This document shows positions 1 to 7,289 of a stretch of DNA of 15,647 bases, one piece after another. Each line of letters begins with the position of its first letter. Position 1 is the first letter of the stretch. The DNA comes from Acidobacteriaceae bacterium. Its GTDB lineage: Bacteria; Acidobacteriota; Terriglobia; Terriglobales; Acidobacteriaceae. The stretch is from assembly GCA_031296355.1 (NCBI GenBank), contig JARLFX010000169.1:1-15647 (forward strand), given 5' to 3'. The translations under genes and the position numbers were made by a program. A model generated the notes under the pieces. The model made no database searches, had not been told where the DNA came from, and saw nothing but the letters and a program-made list of their open reading frames with translations.

Positions 1-206
1 CCCTTGCGCGAACCGCGGAAGCCGAGCGAGCCCGAGCTCTTCCAGCTGAGGGTGTTGCCCTGCTGGTCGGTGATGGTGACGATGGTGTTGTTGAACGAAG
101 CCTGGATGAAGACCAGGCCGTACGGAACATTTTTCCGCTCGCGCTTCTTGAACTTCTTGTTCTTGCCGGTCTTGGCGGCGCCGGCTGCAGCTTTCTGGGT
201 CGCCAT
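1..206 (-). CDS. rpsK: 30S ribosomal protein S11 (3' end cut off by window edge)
   Basis: S11 lies on the platform of the small subunit, contacts 16S rRNA near the E and P sites, and binds the Shine-Dalgarno duplex region together with S18 and S21. Only the first 68 residues are visible. After a basic, Ala/Lys-rich start (residues 1-26) comes the family core [20 protein letters not shown] (residues 26-45), then TDQQGN and the [13 protein letters not shown] segment. The ATG overlaps the TAA of rpsM by one base (TAATG), so translation is probably coupled to S13. There is no good Shine-Dalgarno, only purine-rich AAGAAGAAAG inside rpsM. The gene runs off the left edge, where rpsD, rpoA and rplQ would be expected next. 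Confidence 0.97.
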   Translation of the reverse strand, partial: MATQKAAAGAAKTGKNKKFKKRERKNVPYGLVFIQASFNNTIVTITDQQGNTLSWKSSGSLGFRGSRK

Positions 207-586
207 TATTTAGTCGCTTTCTTCTTGCCGGCAACGGTGCCCTTGCGGGGGCCCTTGCGCGTGCGAGCGTTAGTGTGGGTGCGCTGACCGCGAACCGGCA
301 GGCCGCGGCGGTGACGGAGACCACGATAAGACTGGATTTCGATCAGGCGCTTGATGTTCAGCGAAATATCCTTGCGGAGATCGCCTTCGATGTTGCCTTC
401 CTGCTCGATGACCTGGCGAATGCGGTTGACCTCGTCTTCGTTCAGATCCTGCACCTTGGCGAACGGGCTAACGTCGGCCTTGGCGAGAATCTTGGCGGCG
501 CGGGGATCTCCGATGCCGTAGATGTAAGTGAGCGCGATGCGTACCTGCTTGTTCCGCGGTAGATCGACGCCTGCAATACGTGCCAT
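206..586 (-). CDS. rpsM: 30S ribosomal protein S13
   Basis: S13 sits in the head of the 30S subunit, contacts the P-site tRNA and forms bridges B1a/B1b to the large subunit. The 126 residues match the usual length. The start [14 protein letters not shown], the YIYGIG helix-two-turn-helix segment (about residues 21-26) and the Arg/Lys-rich tail [15 protein letters not shown] are all family hallmarks. It follows a 196-nt spacer after rpmJ, the longest gap in the window, and heads the alpha operon. Its Shine-Dalgarno is weak (AGAGAGAAACCC before ATG), which fits a start controlled by upstream RNA structure. The end overlaps rpsK by one base. Confidence 0.98.
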   Translation of the reverse strand: MARIAGVDLPRNKQVRIALTYIYGIGDPRAAKILAKADVSPFAKVQDLNEDEVNRIRQVIEQEGNIEGDLRKDISLNIKRLIEIQSYRGLRHRRGLPVRGQRTHTNARTRKGPRKGTVAGKKKATK

Positions 587-782
587 GGGTTTCTCTCTTT
601 ATGCGCTGGATGCCAATGCATCCTTCGCGGTTACGTGGCCGGCCATCAAGCCTGCCACTGGTTCTGGGTGTTCACCCGGGGTTCATCGCAAGCCTTGATT
701 CCGGCTAACTAGCCCTTTTGCTTCGCAAGAAGCGGGATAACCCGTCTGTTGAGTCCTCGCACAAATACGAGCGCCGTGGGAA
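587..782 (-). promoter_or_regulatory. structured spacer / candidate alpha-operon leader upstream of rpsM
   Basis: This 196-nt gap has no plausible gene. It contains several short perfect inverted repeats: 608-613 with 618-623 (6 bp, 4-nt loop, 22 nt before the rpsM start), 666-669 with 674-677, 703-706 with 711-714, 720-724 with 729-733 (5 bp), 734-736 with 741-743, and 756-759 with 768-771. In E. coli, S4 represses the alpha operon through a pseudoknot overlapping the rpsM start, so a structured leader is expected here. That this one binds S4, or holds a promoter, is inference. I could not find a convincing -35/-10 pair. Confidence 0.45.
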
Positions 783-896
783 TTAGCCCTGGCGCTGCTT
801 GTGCTTGGCGTTCTCGCAGATCACACGCACCACGCCACGGCGGTGGATGACCTTGCACTTGTCACAAATCTTCTTTACTGATGCACGAACCTTCAT
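783..896 (-). CDS. rpmJ: 50S ribosomal protein L36 (zinc-binding form)
   Basis: L36 is the smallest large-subunit protein and stabilises 23S rRNA at the base of the L7/L12 stalk region. The frame reads 37 residues from [14 protein letters not shown] to KHKQRQG and ends in TAA. The zinc ligands Cys11, Cys14, Cys27 and His32 are all present, so this is the C+ (zinc-containing) paralogue. It lies between infA (59 nt upstream) and rpsM. An AGGGA stretch about 8 nt before the ATG can serve as ribosome binding site. Confidence 0.96.
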   Translation of the reverse strand: MKVRASVKKICDKCKVIHRRGVVRVICENAKHKQRQG

Positions 897-955
897 TGAT
901 TATTCCCTGCTTCCTTCGGGTACAACATCTCGCGGCGATGGGTTGCCGCGGAATC

Positions 956-1174
956 TTATTTGTAGCGGTACACGATACGACCGCGCTTCAGGTCGTACGG
1001 ACTGAGCTCAATGGCGACGCGGTCGCCGGGGAGGATGCGGATGAAGTTCTTGCGCATCCGGCCGGAGACGTGCACAAGCGCTTCATGCTTGTTCTCAAGC
1101 TCCACCTTGAACATCGCGTTGGGCAGCGTTTCGGTAACCACTGCCATCACTTCAATTGCGTCTTCCTTCGACAA
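956..1174 (-). CDS. infA: translation initiation factor IF-1
   Basis: IF-1 is an OB-fold protein that occupies the A site of the 30S subunit during initiation and helps IF-2 and IF-3 select initiator tRNA. The 72 residues are exactly the family length. [34 protein letters not shown] and [18 protein letters not shown] are typical blocks. The start is TTG at 1174-1172. It is supported by a strong AAGGAG five bases upstream, and the next in-frame ATG (codon 10) would remove the first beta strand. It is 21 nt after map and 59 nt before rpmJ. The rare start codon may limit its yield relative to the ribosomal proteins. Confidence 0.97.
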   Translation of the reverse strand: MSKEDAIEVMAVVTETLPNAMFKVELENKHEALVHVSGRMRKNFIRILPGDRVAIELSPYDLKRGRIVYRYK

Positions 1175-1179
1175 TCGGG

Positions 1180-1185
1180 CTCCTT
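1180..1185 (-). promoter_or_regulatory. Shine-Dalgarno of infA that fixes a TTG start
   Basis: AAGGAG on the minus strand lies in the 21-nt map-infA gap and is separated by CCCGA (5 nt) from the TTG at 1174-1172. No ATG or GTG with comparable spacing opens the same frame. Confidence 0.8.
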
Positions 1186-1195
1186 GTTGAAACTA

Positions 1196-1945
1196 CTACC
1201 GGGTCAAAATCACTGGACCGCTTTCGGTGACTGCAACGGTGTGCTCGAAGTGAGCGCTCCATTTTCCGTCTACCGTTACCGCGGTCCAGCCGTCCTTCAA
1301 AACCTTTACATCGCCACTGCCGATATTCACCATCGGCTCAATCGCCAGCACCATGCCTGCACGCAGCTTTGGCCCCTTGCCGCGGGTTCCGTAGTTCGGA
1401 ATCTGCGGGTCCTCGTGCATGCTGCGACCGATGCCGTGACCGACGAAATCACGAACAATGCCGAAGCCGTTCGCTTCAATCGCCTCCTGCACCGTGGCGC
1501 CTATGTCGCCGATCGTGGCGCCTACCTGCGCTTCCTGAATGCCCGCTGCGAGCGACTGCTCGGTTACATCCAGCAGCTTGCGAACAGCCGGCGATACCTT
1601 GCCAACGGGAATCGTCACCGCACTGTCCGAATAAAAACCATCCAGAACCACACCACAATCGACCGAAACGACATCGCCTTCGGCCAAAATCTTTTTCGCC
1701 GAGGGAATGCCGTGAATCACCTCGTCGTTAACGCTGGTGCAAAGGCACGCCGGATAACCGTGATAGCCCTTGAAGGCCGGCGTCGCGCCGAATTCAGCGA
1801 TCTTGCTGGCTGCCGCCTTCTCCAGATCCATGGTGGAGACCCCGGGGGCCACCACTTCACGCACAGCGTGTAATACCTTCTGCAGAACCTCACCGCTGCG
1901 TCGCATCTTCGCGATCTCCTGCGGCGTCTTGATCATGATTGCCAC
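1196..1945 (-). CDS. map: type I methionine aminopeptidase
   Basis: This dinuclear metallopeptidase removes the initiator Met from nascent chains at the ribosome exit. The 249 residues show all five metal ligands of the pita-bread fold: Asp96 (SVDCGV), Asp107 (FYSDSA), His170 (GHGIG), Glu203 (AIEPM) and Glu234 (HFEHT). The substrate-contacting His78 (VIHGIP) and His177 (MHEDP) are also present. There is no N-terminal zinc-finger or SH3-binding extension, as in other bacterial type Ia enzymes. The start is GTG at 1945, with GGGGA ten bases upstream. An ATG three codons later (1936) is possible but is too far from that site. It follows adk by 46 nt and precedes infA by 21 nt. Confidence 0.97.
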   Translation of the reverse strand: MAIMIKTPQEIAKMRRSGEVLQKVLHAVREVVAPGVSTMDLEKAAASKIAEFGATPAFKGYHGYPACLCTSVNDEVIHGIPSAKKILAEGDVVSVDCGVVLDGFYSDSAVTIPVGKVSPAVRKLLDVTEQSLAAGIQEAQVGATIGDIGATVQEAIEANGFGIVRDFVGHGIGRSMHEDPQIPNYGTRGKGPKLRAGMVLAIEPMVNIGSGDVKVLKDGWTAVTVDGKWSAHFEHTVAVTESGPVILTR

Positions 1946-1991
1946 TTGCTTACTATCCCCGTCTGTTCCCGGCCGCGATCACCGCGACACT

Positions 1992-2732
1992 TTAGCTCCG
2001 GAGGCGCACAAGCGCACTCAGGATGTGGGCAGTCACATCTTCCACTGCCAGCTCACCGTCTAACTCTTCAAATCGTCCGAGTGCGCGGTAATGATCGATC
2101 ACCGGAGCCGTCTGCGCCTGGTATGTCCGCATCCGCTCTGCAAAAATCGCTTCGGTGTCGTCGGTCCGCTGTTCCAGAATTGCACCTTCGCGGTCACAGA
2201 TACCCTCGATGACAGGAGGGTGGGTGTAAACGTTGTAGATGCTCTTGCAGACAGGACAATTGCGCCGCCCAGTTATGCGACGCAACAACTGATTATAGCC
2301 GACATTTACGCTCAGGGCAACGACAGGAGGCCGTTTCTGGCCGTCTGTGCCGAGGCTGGAGGCCAGATGCCCATCCAGCCACTCTGCCTGCCCCAAGGTG
2401 CGGGGAAAGCCGTCAAGAATGAAGCCCCGGGTAGTATCCGGCTCCTGCAGGCGGAGGGCAACCAGATCGTTGACCAGCTCGTCCGGAACCAGAAGGCCCT
2501 GCTCCATCAGCTCTTTGGCCACGCGCCCAACCGGCGTCTGCGCCTTGATGGGGTCGTTTTTGATGGCCCGGAGAATGTCTCCGGTAGAGATCTGCGGAAC
2601 CTTCCAGATCTCTACCAGTGCCTTGGCCTGAGTTCCTTTACCGACTCCAGGCGCTCCCAGCAGAAGCACTGGGCCGGGAGTGAAGCTGGTGGTGCTGGCT
2701 GCAGATTGCCCGGCCTGCGCAGCGTGCGACAT
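1992..2732 (-). CDS. adk: adenylate kinase, zinc-type LID, N-terminally extended
   Basis: The enzyme catalyses ATP + AMP = 2 ADP in the cytoplasm. The 246 residues contain the P-loop GAPGVGKGT (26-34), the AMP-binding TGDILR segment (50-55), DGFPRT (107-112) and the long LID domain with TGRR and RTDD. The LID carries Cys159, Cys162 and Cys179, with Glu182 where zinc-type enzymes have Cys or Asp. I chose the ATG at 2732 because GGAG lies 8 nt upstream and the secY stop ends one base before it. An ATG at 2786 would overlap secY by 53 bases and lacks a ribosome binding site. Even so, about 18 residues rich in Ala, Ser and Gln precede the usual start of the fold. The tight junction with secY suggests coupling. 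Confidence 0.96.
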   Translation of the reverse strand: MSHAAQAGQSAASTTSFTPGPVLLLGAPGVGKGTQAKALVEIWKVPQISTGDILRAIKNDPIKAQTPVGRVAKELMEQGLLVPDELVNDLVALRLQEPDTTRGFILDGFPRTLGQAEWLDGHLASSLGTDGQKRPPVVALSVNVGYNQLLRRITGRRNCPVCKSIYNVYTHPPVIEGICDREGAILEQRTDDTEAIFAERMRTYQAQTAPVIDHYRALGRFEELDGELAVEDVTAHILSALVRLRS

Positions 2733-2733
2733 A

Positions 2734-4131
2734 TTACCAGCTCCGGCGACCGCGGACGCGGCCACTCTTCGGGGAGAAGCCCTCATAATGACGCATAATC
2801 AATTGCGATTCCACCTGATTGATCGTGTCCATAGCGACGCCGACTACGATCAGCAGCGATGTGCCGCCGAAGTAGAAGTTGACACCCAGACCGTTGGTGA
2901 CCCAGGTTGGCAGTCGCTCAAAGAATGACCCTACGAGGATCAGGTGGTTCAGGTGAATACCGCTGATCAGCAGTGTCGGAATAATCGAGATAATGATGAG
3001 GTATACGGCGCCCACCAGGGTCAACCGGGTCAACACATCATTGATGAAATCAGAGGTGCGCTTGCCGGGACGGATGCCGGGGATGAACCCGCCGTACTTA
3101 CGCATGTTGTCTGCAATATCGTCTGGGCGGAAGACGATGGAGATGTAGAAGTAGGCGAAGAAGACGATCGCCAGCATATAGAGCAGCTCGTACCACGGCT
3201 CACCGGGGTGGAGAGCCTCCACGATCCTGCGAATCCAGGTAATATTTTGCACCCACTGCGCCTGGGCGAAGAGCAACGGCGCCGAGAGGATGGAGCTGGC
3301 GAAGATGACCGGCATCACACCACCGGAGTTTACCTTGAGCGGCAGATGGGTTGACTGGCCACCCATCATGCGGCGACCCACGATGCGCTTGGCATACTGC
3401 ACATTGATGCGGCGCTCGGAGCGTTCCACGTAGACGATGAAGGCGACGACGGCGATCATGCCGAAGACCAGCAGGGCCAGCGCGGGAATGGTGAAGGCGC
3501 CCCATGCCTGGTTGTGAGCCTTGTCGTACAGTTCCCAGATGCCGCGGGGCAGGCCAACGACGATGCCGGTGAAGATCAGCAGGCTCATGCCGTTGCCGAT
3601 GCCGCGCTCGGTGATCTGTTCACCCAGCCACATAATGAAGGCCGTGCCGGTGGTAAGCGTCAGCACACAAAGCGGCAGAAACTCGTAACGCGGCATGGTG
3701 ACCATGGACTGGCCGGTCTGCGTCTGCGTGAGGGTAAGGCCAATGGCGGCGGACTGGATGACCGCGAGGAGCACCGTGACATAGCGCGTCCACTGGGTGA
3801 TCTTGCGGCGGCCAAGTTCGCCTTCCTTCTGCAGCTTTGCCAACGGCTCATAGATAACGGTGAGCAGCTGGAAGATGATGGAGGCGGTGATATACGGCAT
3901 GATGCCCAGCGCGAAGACGGTGAGCTTGCGCAGGTTGCCGCCGGTGAACATGTCAAACAGACCAAGCGCCGAACCGGAGTTCTGGTTGAAGAACTGCATC
4001 AGGCTGTCAGCATTGATACCGGGCGTGGGGATGTGCGCGCCGATACGATAGACGGCCAGAAGACCAAGTGTAAAAAGAACCCGCTTACGCAGATCCGGAA
4101 TGCGAAAAATATTAGCGATCTTTTCCAGCAT
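2734..4131 (-). CDS. secY: preprotein translocase subunit SecY
   Basis: SecY is the channel of the SecYEG translocon in the inner membrane, through which unfolded exported and membrane proteins pass. The 465 residues contain ten hydrophobic segments. The signature GIMPYITASIIFQLL is at 76-90. The cytoplasmic loop YVERSERRINVQYAKR (234-249) and the loop with RPDDIADN and GIRPGKRT (335-359) are the ribosome- and SecA-binding sites. The C-terminus ends in a basic tail after HYEGF. The start MLEKIANIFRIPDLRKR at ATG 4131 fits the family. Its only candidate ribosome binding site, GGAG, is 12 nt away, and a TTG at 4164 has no better support. It sits between rplO and adk. Confidence 0.97.
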   Translation of the reverse strand: MLEKIANIFRIPDLRKRVLFTLGLLAVYRIGAHIPTPGINADSLMQFFNQNSGSALGLFDMFTGGNLRKLTVFALGIMPYITASIIFQLLTVIYEPLAKLQKEGELGRRKITQWTRYVTVLLAVIQSAAIGLTLTQTQTGQSMVTMPRYEFLPLCVLTLTTGTAFIMWLGEQITERGIGNGMSLLIFTGIVVGLPRGIWELYDKAHNQAWGAFTIPALALLVFGMIAVVAFIVYVERSERRINVQYAKRIVGRRMMGGQSTHLPLKVNSGGVMPVIFASSILSAPLLFAQAQWVQNITWIRRIVEALHPGEPWYELLYMLAIVFFAYFYISIVFRPDDIADNMRKYGGFIPGIRPGKRTSDFINDVLTRLTLVGAVYLIIISIIPTLLISGIHLNHLILVGSFFERLPTWVTNGLGVNFYFGGTSLLIVVGVAMDTINQVESQLIMRHYEGFSPKSGRVRGRRSW

Positions 4132-4221
4132 AGTTGCGATGAACTCCAGCCTGCGCGAACCCAACCTTCAAATCAATGCCAGAGAGCAGTCTACCTGCGT
4201 ATCCCGCTCACCGGCCAATGC

Positions 4222-4237
4222 TCTGCGCTTTCGCAGA
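4222..4237 (-). repeat. stem-loop in rplO-secY spacer
   Basis: A perfect 6-bp inverted repeat, 4222-4227 with 4232-4237, has a 4-base loop and lies 8 nt after the rplO stop. The U-run (six T on the minus strand) precedes the hairpin rather than following it, so it is not a standard terminator. The remaining part of the 114-nt gap shows nothing further. Confidence 0.5.
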
Positions 4238-4245
4238 ACAAAAAA

Positions 4246-4692
4246 CTAGCTGACCAGAACAGCCGTACCGCCGGCTTTCTCGATCTTCTCCTGCGCCGTC
4301 TTGGAAAACTTGTGCGCATGAATGGTAACAGCCGTGGTCAACTCGCCGTTGCCGAGCACCTTGATGAGGCCACCCTTGCGCTTGGTGAAGCCGAGCGCCG
4401 CCAGTTTTTCCAGCGTGAGATCGGTGTCATTGAGCTCGGCGATGCGGTCCAGGTTCAGGACCGTGTATTCCACGCGGAAGATGTTGGTAAAGCCGCGCTT
4501 CGGCAGGCGGCGGTGCAGCGGCATCTGGCCGCCTTCAAAACCGCGCATCAGGCTGGAGCCCGAACGCGAACCCTGGCCCTTGTGGCCACGGCCCGAGGTT
4601 TTGCCCACCGAGCCCATACCACGGCCGACGCGCTTTTTGTTGATATTGGCGCCCTTGGGCGACCGTAGGTTCGAAAGATTCTTAGTTGCCAT
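4246..4692 (-). CDS. rplO: 50S ribosomal protein L15
   Basis: L15 is a late-assembling large-subunit protein whose extended Gly/Arg-rich N-terminal arm threads through 23S rRNA domains. The 148 residues start MATKNLSNLRSPKGA. They carry the family arm with GRGMGSVGKTSGRGHKGQGS (residues 24-43) and the GFEGGQMPLHRRLPKRGF block, and end in a globular domain with GTAVLVS. The ATG at 4692 has GAGGA five bases upstream. Longer in-frame starts lack this and would add residues foreign to the family. It is 98 nt after rpmD and 114 nt before secY. Confidence 0.97.
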   Translation of the reverse strand: MATKNLSNLRSPKGANINKKRVGRGMGSVGKTSGRGHKGQGSRSGSSLMRGFEGGQMPLHRRLPKRGFTNIFRVEYTVLNLDRIAELNDTDLTLEKLAALGFTKRKGGLIKVLGNGELTTAVTIHAHKFSKTAQEKIEKAGGTAVLVS

Positions 4693-4790
4693 GATTTCCT
4701 CGCTCAACGCCGGTGAGGTCATTGCCTCGCCGACTCGCTTTATGTGTTGTTGCCTGCACGCTGCTCTGTGCGTATTGCGCGTGCCGAAAA

Positions 4791-4976
4791 CTATTCGACG
4801 ACGCGGACCAGGTGCGGAATCTTCGCGATCATGCCGCGGATGCTCGGCGTATCTTCGCGCTCAACGACCTGATTGAGCCGCGTGAAGCCCAGACCCTTCA
4901 CCACCAGCTTGTGCTTCACCGGGGTGCAGATCTTGGAACGATGATATTGGATCTTGATCATTGCTTTCTCTGCCAT
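4791..4976 (-). CDS. rpmD: 50S ribosomal protein L30
   Basis: L30 is a small surface protein of the large subunit near domain II/5S rRNA. The 61 residues include IKIQYHRSKICTPVKH, then LVVKGLGFTRLNQVVERED and the typical end IRGMIAKIPHLVRVVE. The start is ATG at 4976 (MAEKAMIKIQYH), with GAGGA eight bases upstream. A GTG five codons further up has no ribosome binding site. It lies 54 nt after rpsE and 98 nt before rplO, the standard spc-operon position. Confidence 0.96.
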   Translation of the reverse strand: MAEKAMIKIQYHRSKICTPVKHKLVVKGLGFTRLNQVVEREDTPSIRGMIAKIPHLVRVVE

Positions 4977-5030
4977 AACGCTTTTCCTCACTGCGACAGC
5001 GACTCTGCGCCGCGCTTGAAATCTCTTCGC

Positions 5031-5540
5031 TTACAGTTCCTGAACTGTCTTGCCGCGGTTAGCAGCAACTTCCTCGCGATCGCGCAGTTGGATCAGCGCG
5101 TCGAAGGTCGCCTTGATGACGTTGTGCGGGTTGGCCGAACCGAGTGACTTGGTCAGCACATTCTGCACACCGGCAGAGGTCATCACGGCGCGAACCGCGC
5201 CGCCAGCGATGACGCCGGTACCTTCAGGGGCCGGCTTCAGCAGCACCTCGCCCGAGCCGTAGTGGCCGAGCACCTGGTGCGGAATCGTCGTCTCCGTCAG
5301 GTTGATCTTGAACAGGTTCTTCTTGGCGGATTCGATGCCCTTGCGAATCGCCTGGGGCACTTCCTTCGCCTTGCCAGAGCCGTATCCCACCACGCCTTCG
5401 CCGGGATCGCCGACAACGACGAGCGCCGCGAACGACATGTTTTTGCCGCCCTTGACGACCTTGGTCACGCGGTTGATCGAGACCACCTGATCCTTCAGGT
5501 TGAACTTGTTGGCATCGAGCTTCTTCTTTATGACTGCCAT
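5031..5540 (-). CDS. rpsE: 30S ribosomal protein S5
   Basis: S5 lies at the mRNA entrance and the neck of the 30S subunit and affects decoding accuracy and helicase activity. The RNA-binding N-terminal domain has [17 protein letters not shown] (residues 21-37), the loop where spectinomycin-resistance changes occur in other bacteria. The C-terminal domain has [19 protein letters not shown] and [13 protein letters not shown]. The start is uncertain. I used [13 protein letters not shown] (169 residues) because it resembles relatives. ATGs at 5552 and 5573 and a GTG at 5603 are also in frame, and none has a well-spaced Shine-Dalgarno (AAGGA is only 1 nt before the chosen ATG). The gene itself is certain. 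Confidence 0.96.
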   Translation of the reverse strand: MAVIKKKLDANKFNLKDQVVSINRVTKVVKGGKNMSFAALVVVGDPGEGVVGYGSGKAKEVPQAIRKGIESAKKNLFKINLTETTIPHQVLGHYGSGEVLLKPAPEGTGVIAGGAVRAVMTSAGVQNVLTKSLGSANPHNVIKATFDALIQLRDREEVAANRGKTVQEL

Positions 5541-5618
5541 ATCCTTGTCCATCTTTCCGGTGTGCTTAAGCATCACCCAAAACTTTTCCTTGCCCGCGCA
5601 CACTGCACGCGGCGTTAC

Positions 5619-5975
5619 TTAGAACTCGAGACCAGCTTCACGCGCGGACTCAGCCAGCGCTTTGATACGGCCATGGTAGAGATAGCCACCACGGTCGAAG
5701 ACCACCTTCTTGATGCCCTTCTCCGCTGCCTTCTCCGCAATCAGCTTGCCCAGCTCTTTGGCAGCTGCCACATTGCCGCCAGCCTTGATCTTGCCGGCGA
5801 GCGTGGAGGCCGATGCCAGGGTCGTGCCTGCTGCATCGTCAATCAGTTGCGTGTAGAGATGGTTGAGCGAACGGTACACGTTCAGGCGCGGACGCTCTGC
5901 GGTGCCGCTCAACTTCTCGCGGATGCGCGTGTGGACGCGCTGACGAACTACATTTCTCTGCTTCTGCTGAATCAT
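5619..5975 (-). CDS. rplR: 50S ribosomal protein L18
   Basis: L18 binds 5S rRNA with L5 in the central protuberance. The 118 residues have the basic N-terminus ([20 protein letters not shown]), the [18 protein letters not shown] strand-helix and the conserved end [28 protein letters not shown]. The ATG at 5975 has AAGGA about nine bases upstream. It lies 122 nt after rplF, behind a strong intercistronic hairpin, and a little before rpsE, where the exact gap depends on which S5 start is used. Confidence 0.97.
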   Translation of the reverse strand: MIQQKQRNVVRQRVHTRIREKLSGTAERPRLNVYRSLNHLYTQLIDDAAGTTLASASTLAGKIKAGGNVAAAKELGKLIAEKAAEKGIKKVVFDRGGYLYHGRIKALAESAREAGLEF

Positions 5976-6040
5976 ATTGTGTCTTCCTTCCTAATAGCGG
6001 CGGCCCAGTGGAACGCCGTTCGGTTCAAGTTAGTGGTACA

Positions 6041-6098
6041 GATCCTTCGCTACGCTCAGGATGGCCGCAGCGGGCTCAGACGCCCGCTATGCGCGGCC
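6041..6098 (-). repeat. compound palindromic element between rplF and rplR
   Basis: Two palindromes lie side by side. At 6063-6098 an outer 6-bp stem (6063-6068 with 6093-6098) encloses a 7-bp stem (6069-6075 with 6082-6088, 6-nt loop) with a 4-nt bulge, giving 13 bp of very GC-rich stem that begins at the last base of the rplF stop codon. At 6042-6062 ATCCT pairs with AGGAT around GC-TAC-GC. The second half, GATCCTTCGCTACGCTCAGG, looks like a dispersed REP-type repeat of soil-bacterial genomes, which is my recollection and not a search. No U-run follows. Confidence 0.6.
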
Positions 6099-6637
6099 TA
6101 CTTCGCGCCGGTCTTGCCGACCTTCTTCTTCAGCTTCTCGTCGGAGTAACGTACGCCCTTGTTCTTGTACGGGTCCGGCTTGCGCAGCGAACGCATATCG
6201 GCGGCCACCTGGCCAACCTTCTGCCGGTCGATGCCCTTCACCGTCACGTGCAGCTGCTTCGGGTCGATCTCAACATCGATGCCGTTGGGCAGCGGAAACT
6301 CGATCGGGTGCGAATAGCCGAGGGTGAAGACCACGGTGCGCTTGCCCTTGAGCTCTGCACGGTAGCCGATGCCGACGATGTCCAGCTCCTTCGTCCAACC
6401 GGCGGTAACACCCTGCACTGCGTTGAAGACGAGTGCGCGAGCCAGGCCGTGAACGGCTGCCTGCGAATCATTCTCACGCTCTGCGTGCAGAATGCCGTCC
6501 TTCTCCGTCAGCTTGATGCCATGGGGCAGAAGTGCGTCCACGCTGCCCTTGGGGCCCGTGACCTTGACGACGCCGCCATCCACCACGTACTTGACGCCGG
6601 CGGGAATGGTGATCGGCTGTTTTCCAATTCGTGACAT
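6098..6637 (-). CDS. rplF: 50S ribosomal protein L6
   Basis: L6 binds 23S rRNA near the sarcin-ricin loop and the L7/L12 stalk base, where elongation factors dock. The 179 residues form the usual pair of duplicated alpha/beta domains. The N-terminal part has [17 protein letters not shown] and [14 protein letters not shown]. The C-terminal part has the signature [11 protein letters not shown], preceded by [11 protein letters not shown]. The ATG at 6637 has AAGGA seven bases upstream. It is separated from rpsH by a 180-nt spacer and from rplR by 122 nt, both unusually long for this operon. Confidence 0.98.
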   Translation of the reverse strand: MSRIGKQPITIPAGVKYVVDGGVVKVTGPKGSVDALLPHGIKLTEKDGILHAERENDSQAAVHGLARALVFNAVQGVTAGWTKELDIVGIGYRAELKGKRTVVFTLGYSHPIEFPLPNGIDVEIDPKQLHVTVKGIDRQKVGQVAADMRSLRKPDPYKNKGVRYSDEKLKKKVGKTGAK

Positions 6638-6817
6638 TTCGTAATCCTTATGGCTTGCGAGTCCCGGCGATCAGCGATCTGATCTTCGTTCCACTGCAGC
6701 CTTCAAGCGCTCTCGCGCTGCGATGCTTTTCTTGCCCTCTACCGAAGTGTATCCGGCAGAGCGAAACCGTTCATGCGGACAACGAAGCGCAATGCGCAAT
6801 CCGCCGCCCGCGCAGGA
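6638..6817 (-). other. long rpsH-rplF spacer with hairpins and a tandem 7-mer
   Basis: The 180-nt gap has no supported gene. It contains a perfect 6-bp hairpin at 6669-6684 (GATCAG/CTGATC, 4-nt loop), a 5-bp hairpin at 6706-6719 (AGCGC/GCGCT, 4-nt loop) and a tandem duplication GCGCAAT-GCGCAAT at 6787-6800. I saw no convincing promoter or terminator. Confidence 0.5.
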
Positions 6818-7216
6818 CTACCAGACTTCGCAGAGAATCTCGCCGCCAACGCCTTCGCGGCGCGCCTGACGTCCGGTCATCACGCCCTTGGGCGTGGTGA
6901 GGATGCAGATACCGAGACCGCCCTGTACGCGACGAATCTCATCGCGACCAACATACACGCGGCAACCGGGACGCGAGATGCGGCTCAGGTCGCGGATCAC
7001 GGCTTCGTTGGACGCGGTGTACTTGAGGTACACACGGATGATCTTGTGGCCGTCTTCTTCGGTGGCCTTGTAGTTGGCGATGTAGCCCTCTTCCTTCAGG
7101 ATGCGGGCGATCTCAGCCTTCAGCTTGGAAGCAGGCACATCGAGCTTCTGGTGGCGCGCACGGATGGAGTTGCGGATGCGCGTCAGAAAATCTGCTACTG
7201 GGTCGGTCAGGTTCAT
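6818..7216 (-). CDS. rpsH: 30S ribosomal protein S8
   Basis: S8 is a primary 16S rRNA-binding protein of the central domain. In E. coli it is also the translational repressor of the spc operon. The 132 residues start [17 protein letters not shown]. They carry [17 protein letters not shown] and the conserved C-terminal RNA-binding block [20 protein letters not shown], ending GGEILCEVW. The ATG at 7216 has a strong AAGGAG five bases upstream. It lies 130 nt after rpsN, in a spacer with a perfect stem-loop. Whether S8 autoregulates here cannot be told from the sequence. Confidence 0.98.
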   Translation of the reverse strand: MNLTDPVADFLTRIRNSIRARHQKLDVPASKLKAEIARILKEEGYIANYKATEEDGHKIIRVYLKYTASNEAVIRDLSRISRPGCRVYVGRDEIRRVQGGLGICILTTPKGVMTGRQARREGVGGEILCEVW

Positions 7217-7289
7217 TCTGTCTCCTTCATTCCCCGTTCGCTTCGACCTTGGCCGAAGAACCAGCAGGAACGTTTATTGCCTGTTGCAT

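Noticed and set aside
587..782. A sigma-70 promoter in the rpmJ-rpsM gap
   Set aside because: I looked for -35/-10 pairs on the minus strand and found only poor matches, so no promoter is annotated.
881..1873. A 330-codon open frame on the + strand opposite infA and map
   Set aside because: It is antisense to two certain genes and its translation is low-information. It is rejected as a shadow.
2733..2786. adk starting at the ATG at 2786
   Set aside because: It would overlap secY by 53 bases, lacks a Shine-Dalgarno and adds residues foreign to Adk. The ATG at 2732 has GGAG at 8 nt.
4222..4245. Terminator after rplO
   Set aside because: The T-run lies before the hairpin on the transcript, and secY follows in the same operon.
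3514..4668. A 384-codon open frame on the + strand opposite secY and rplO
   Set aside because: It is antisense to conserved genes, has no family resemblance and no ribosome binding site of note. It is a compositional shadow.
4977..4991. rpmD starting at an upstream GTG (4991)
   Set aside because: It has no ribosome binding site, while the ATG at 4976 has GAGGA at 8 nt.
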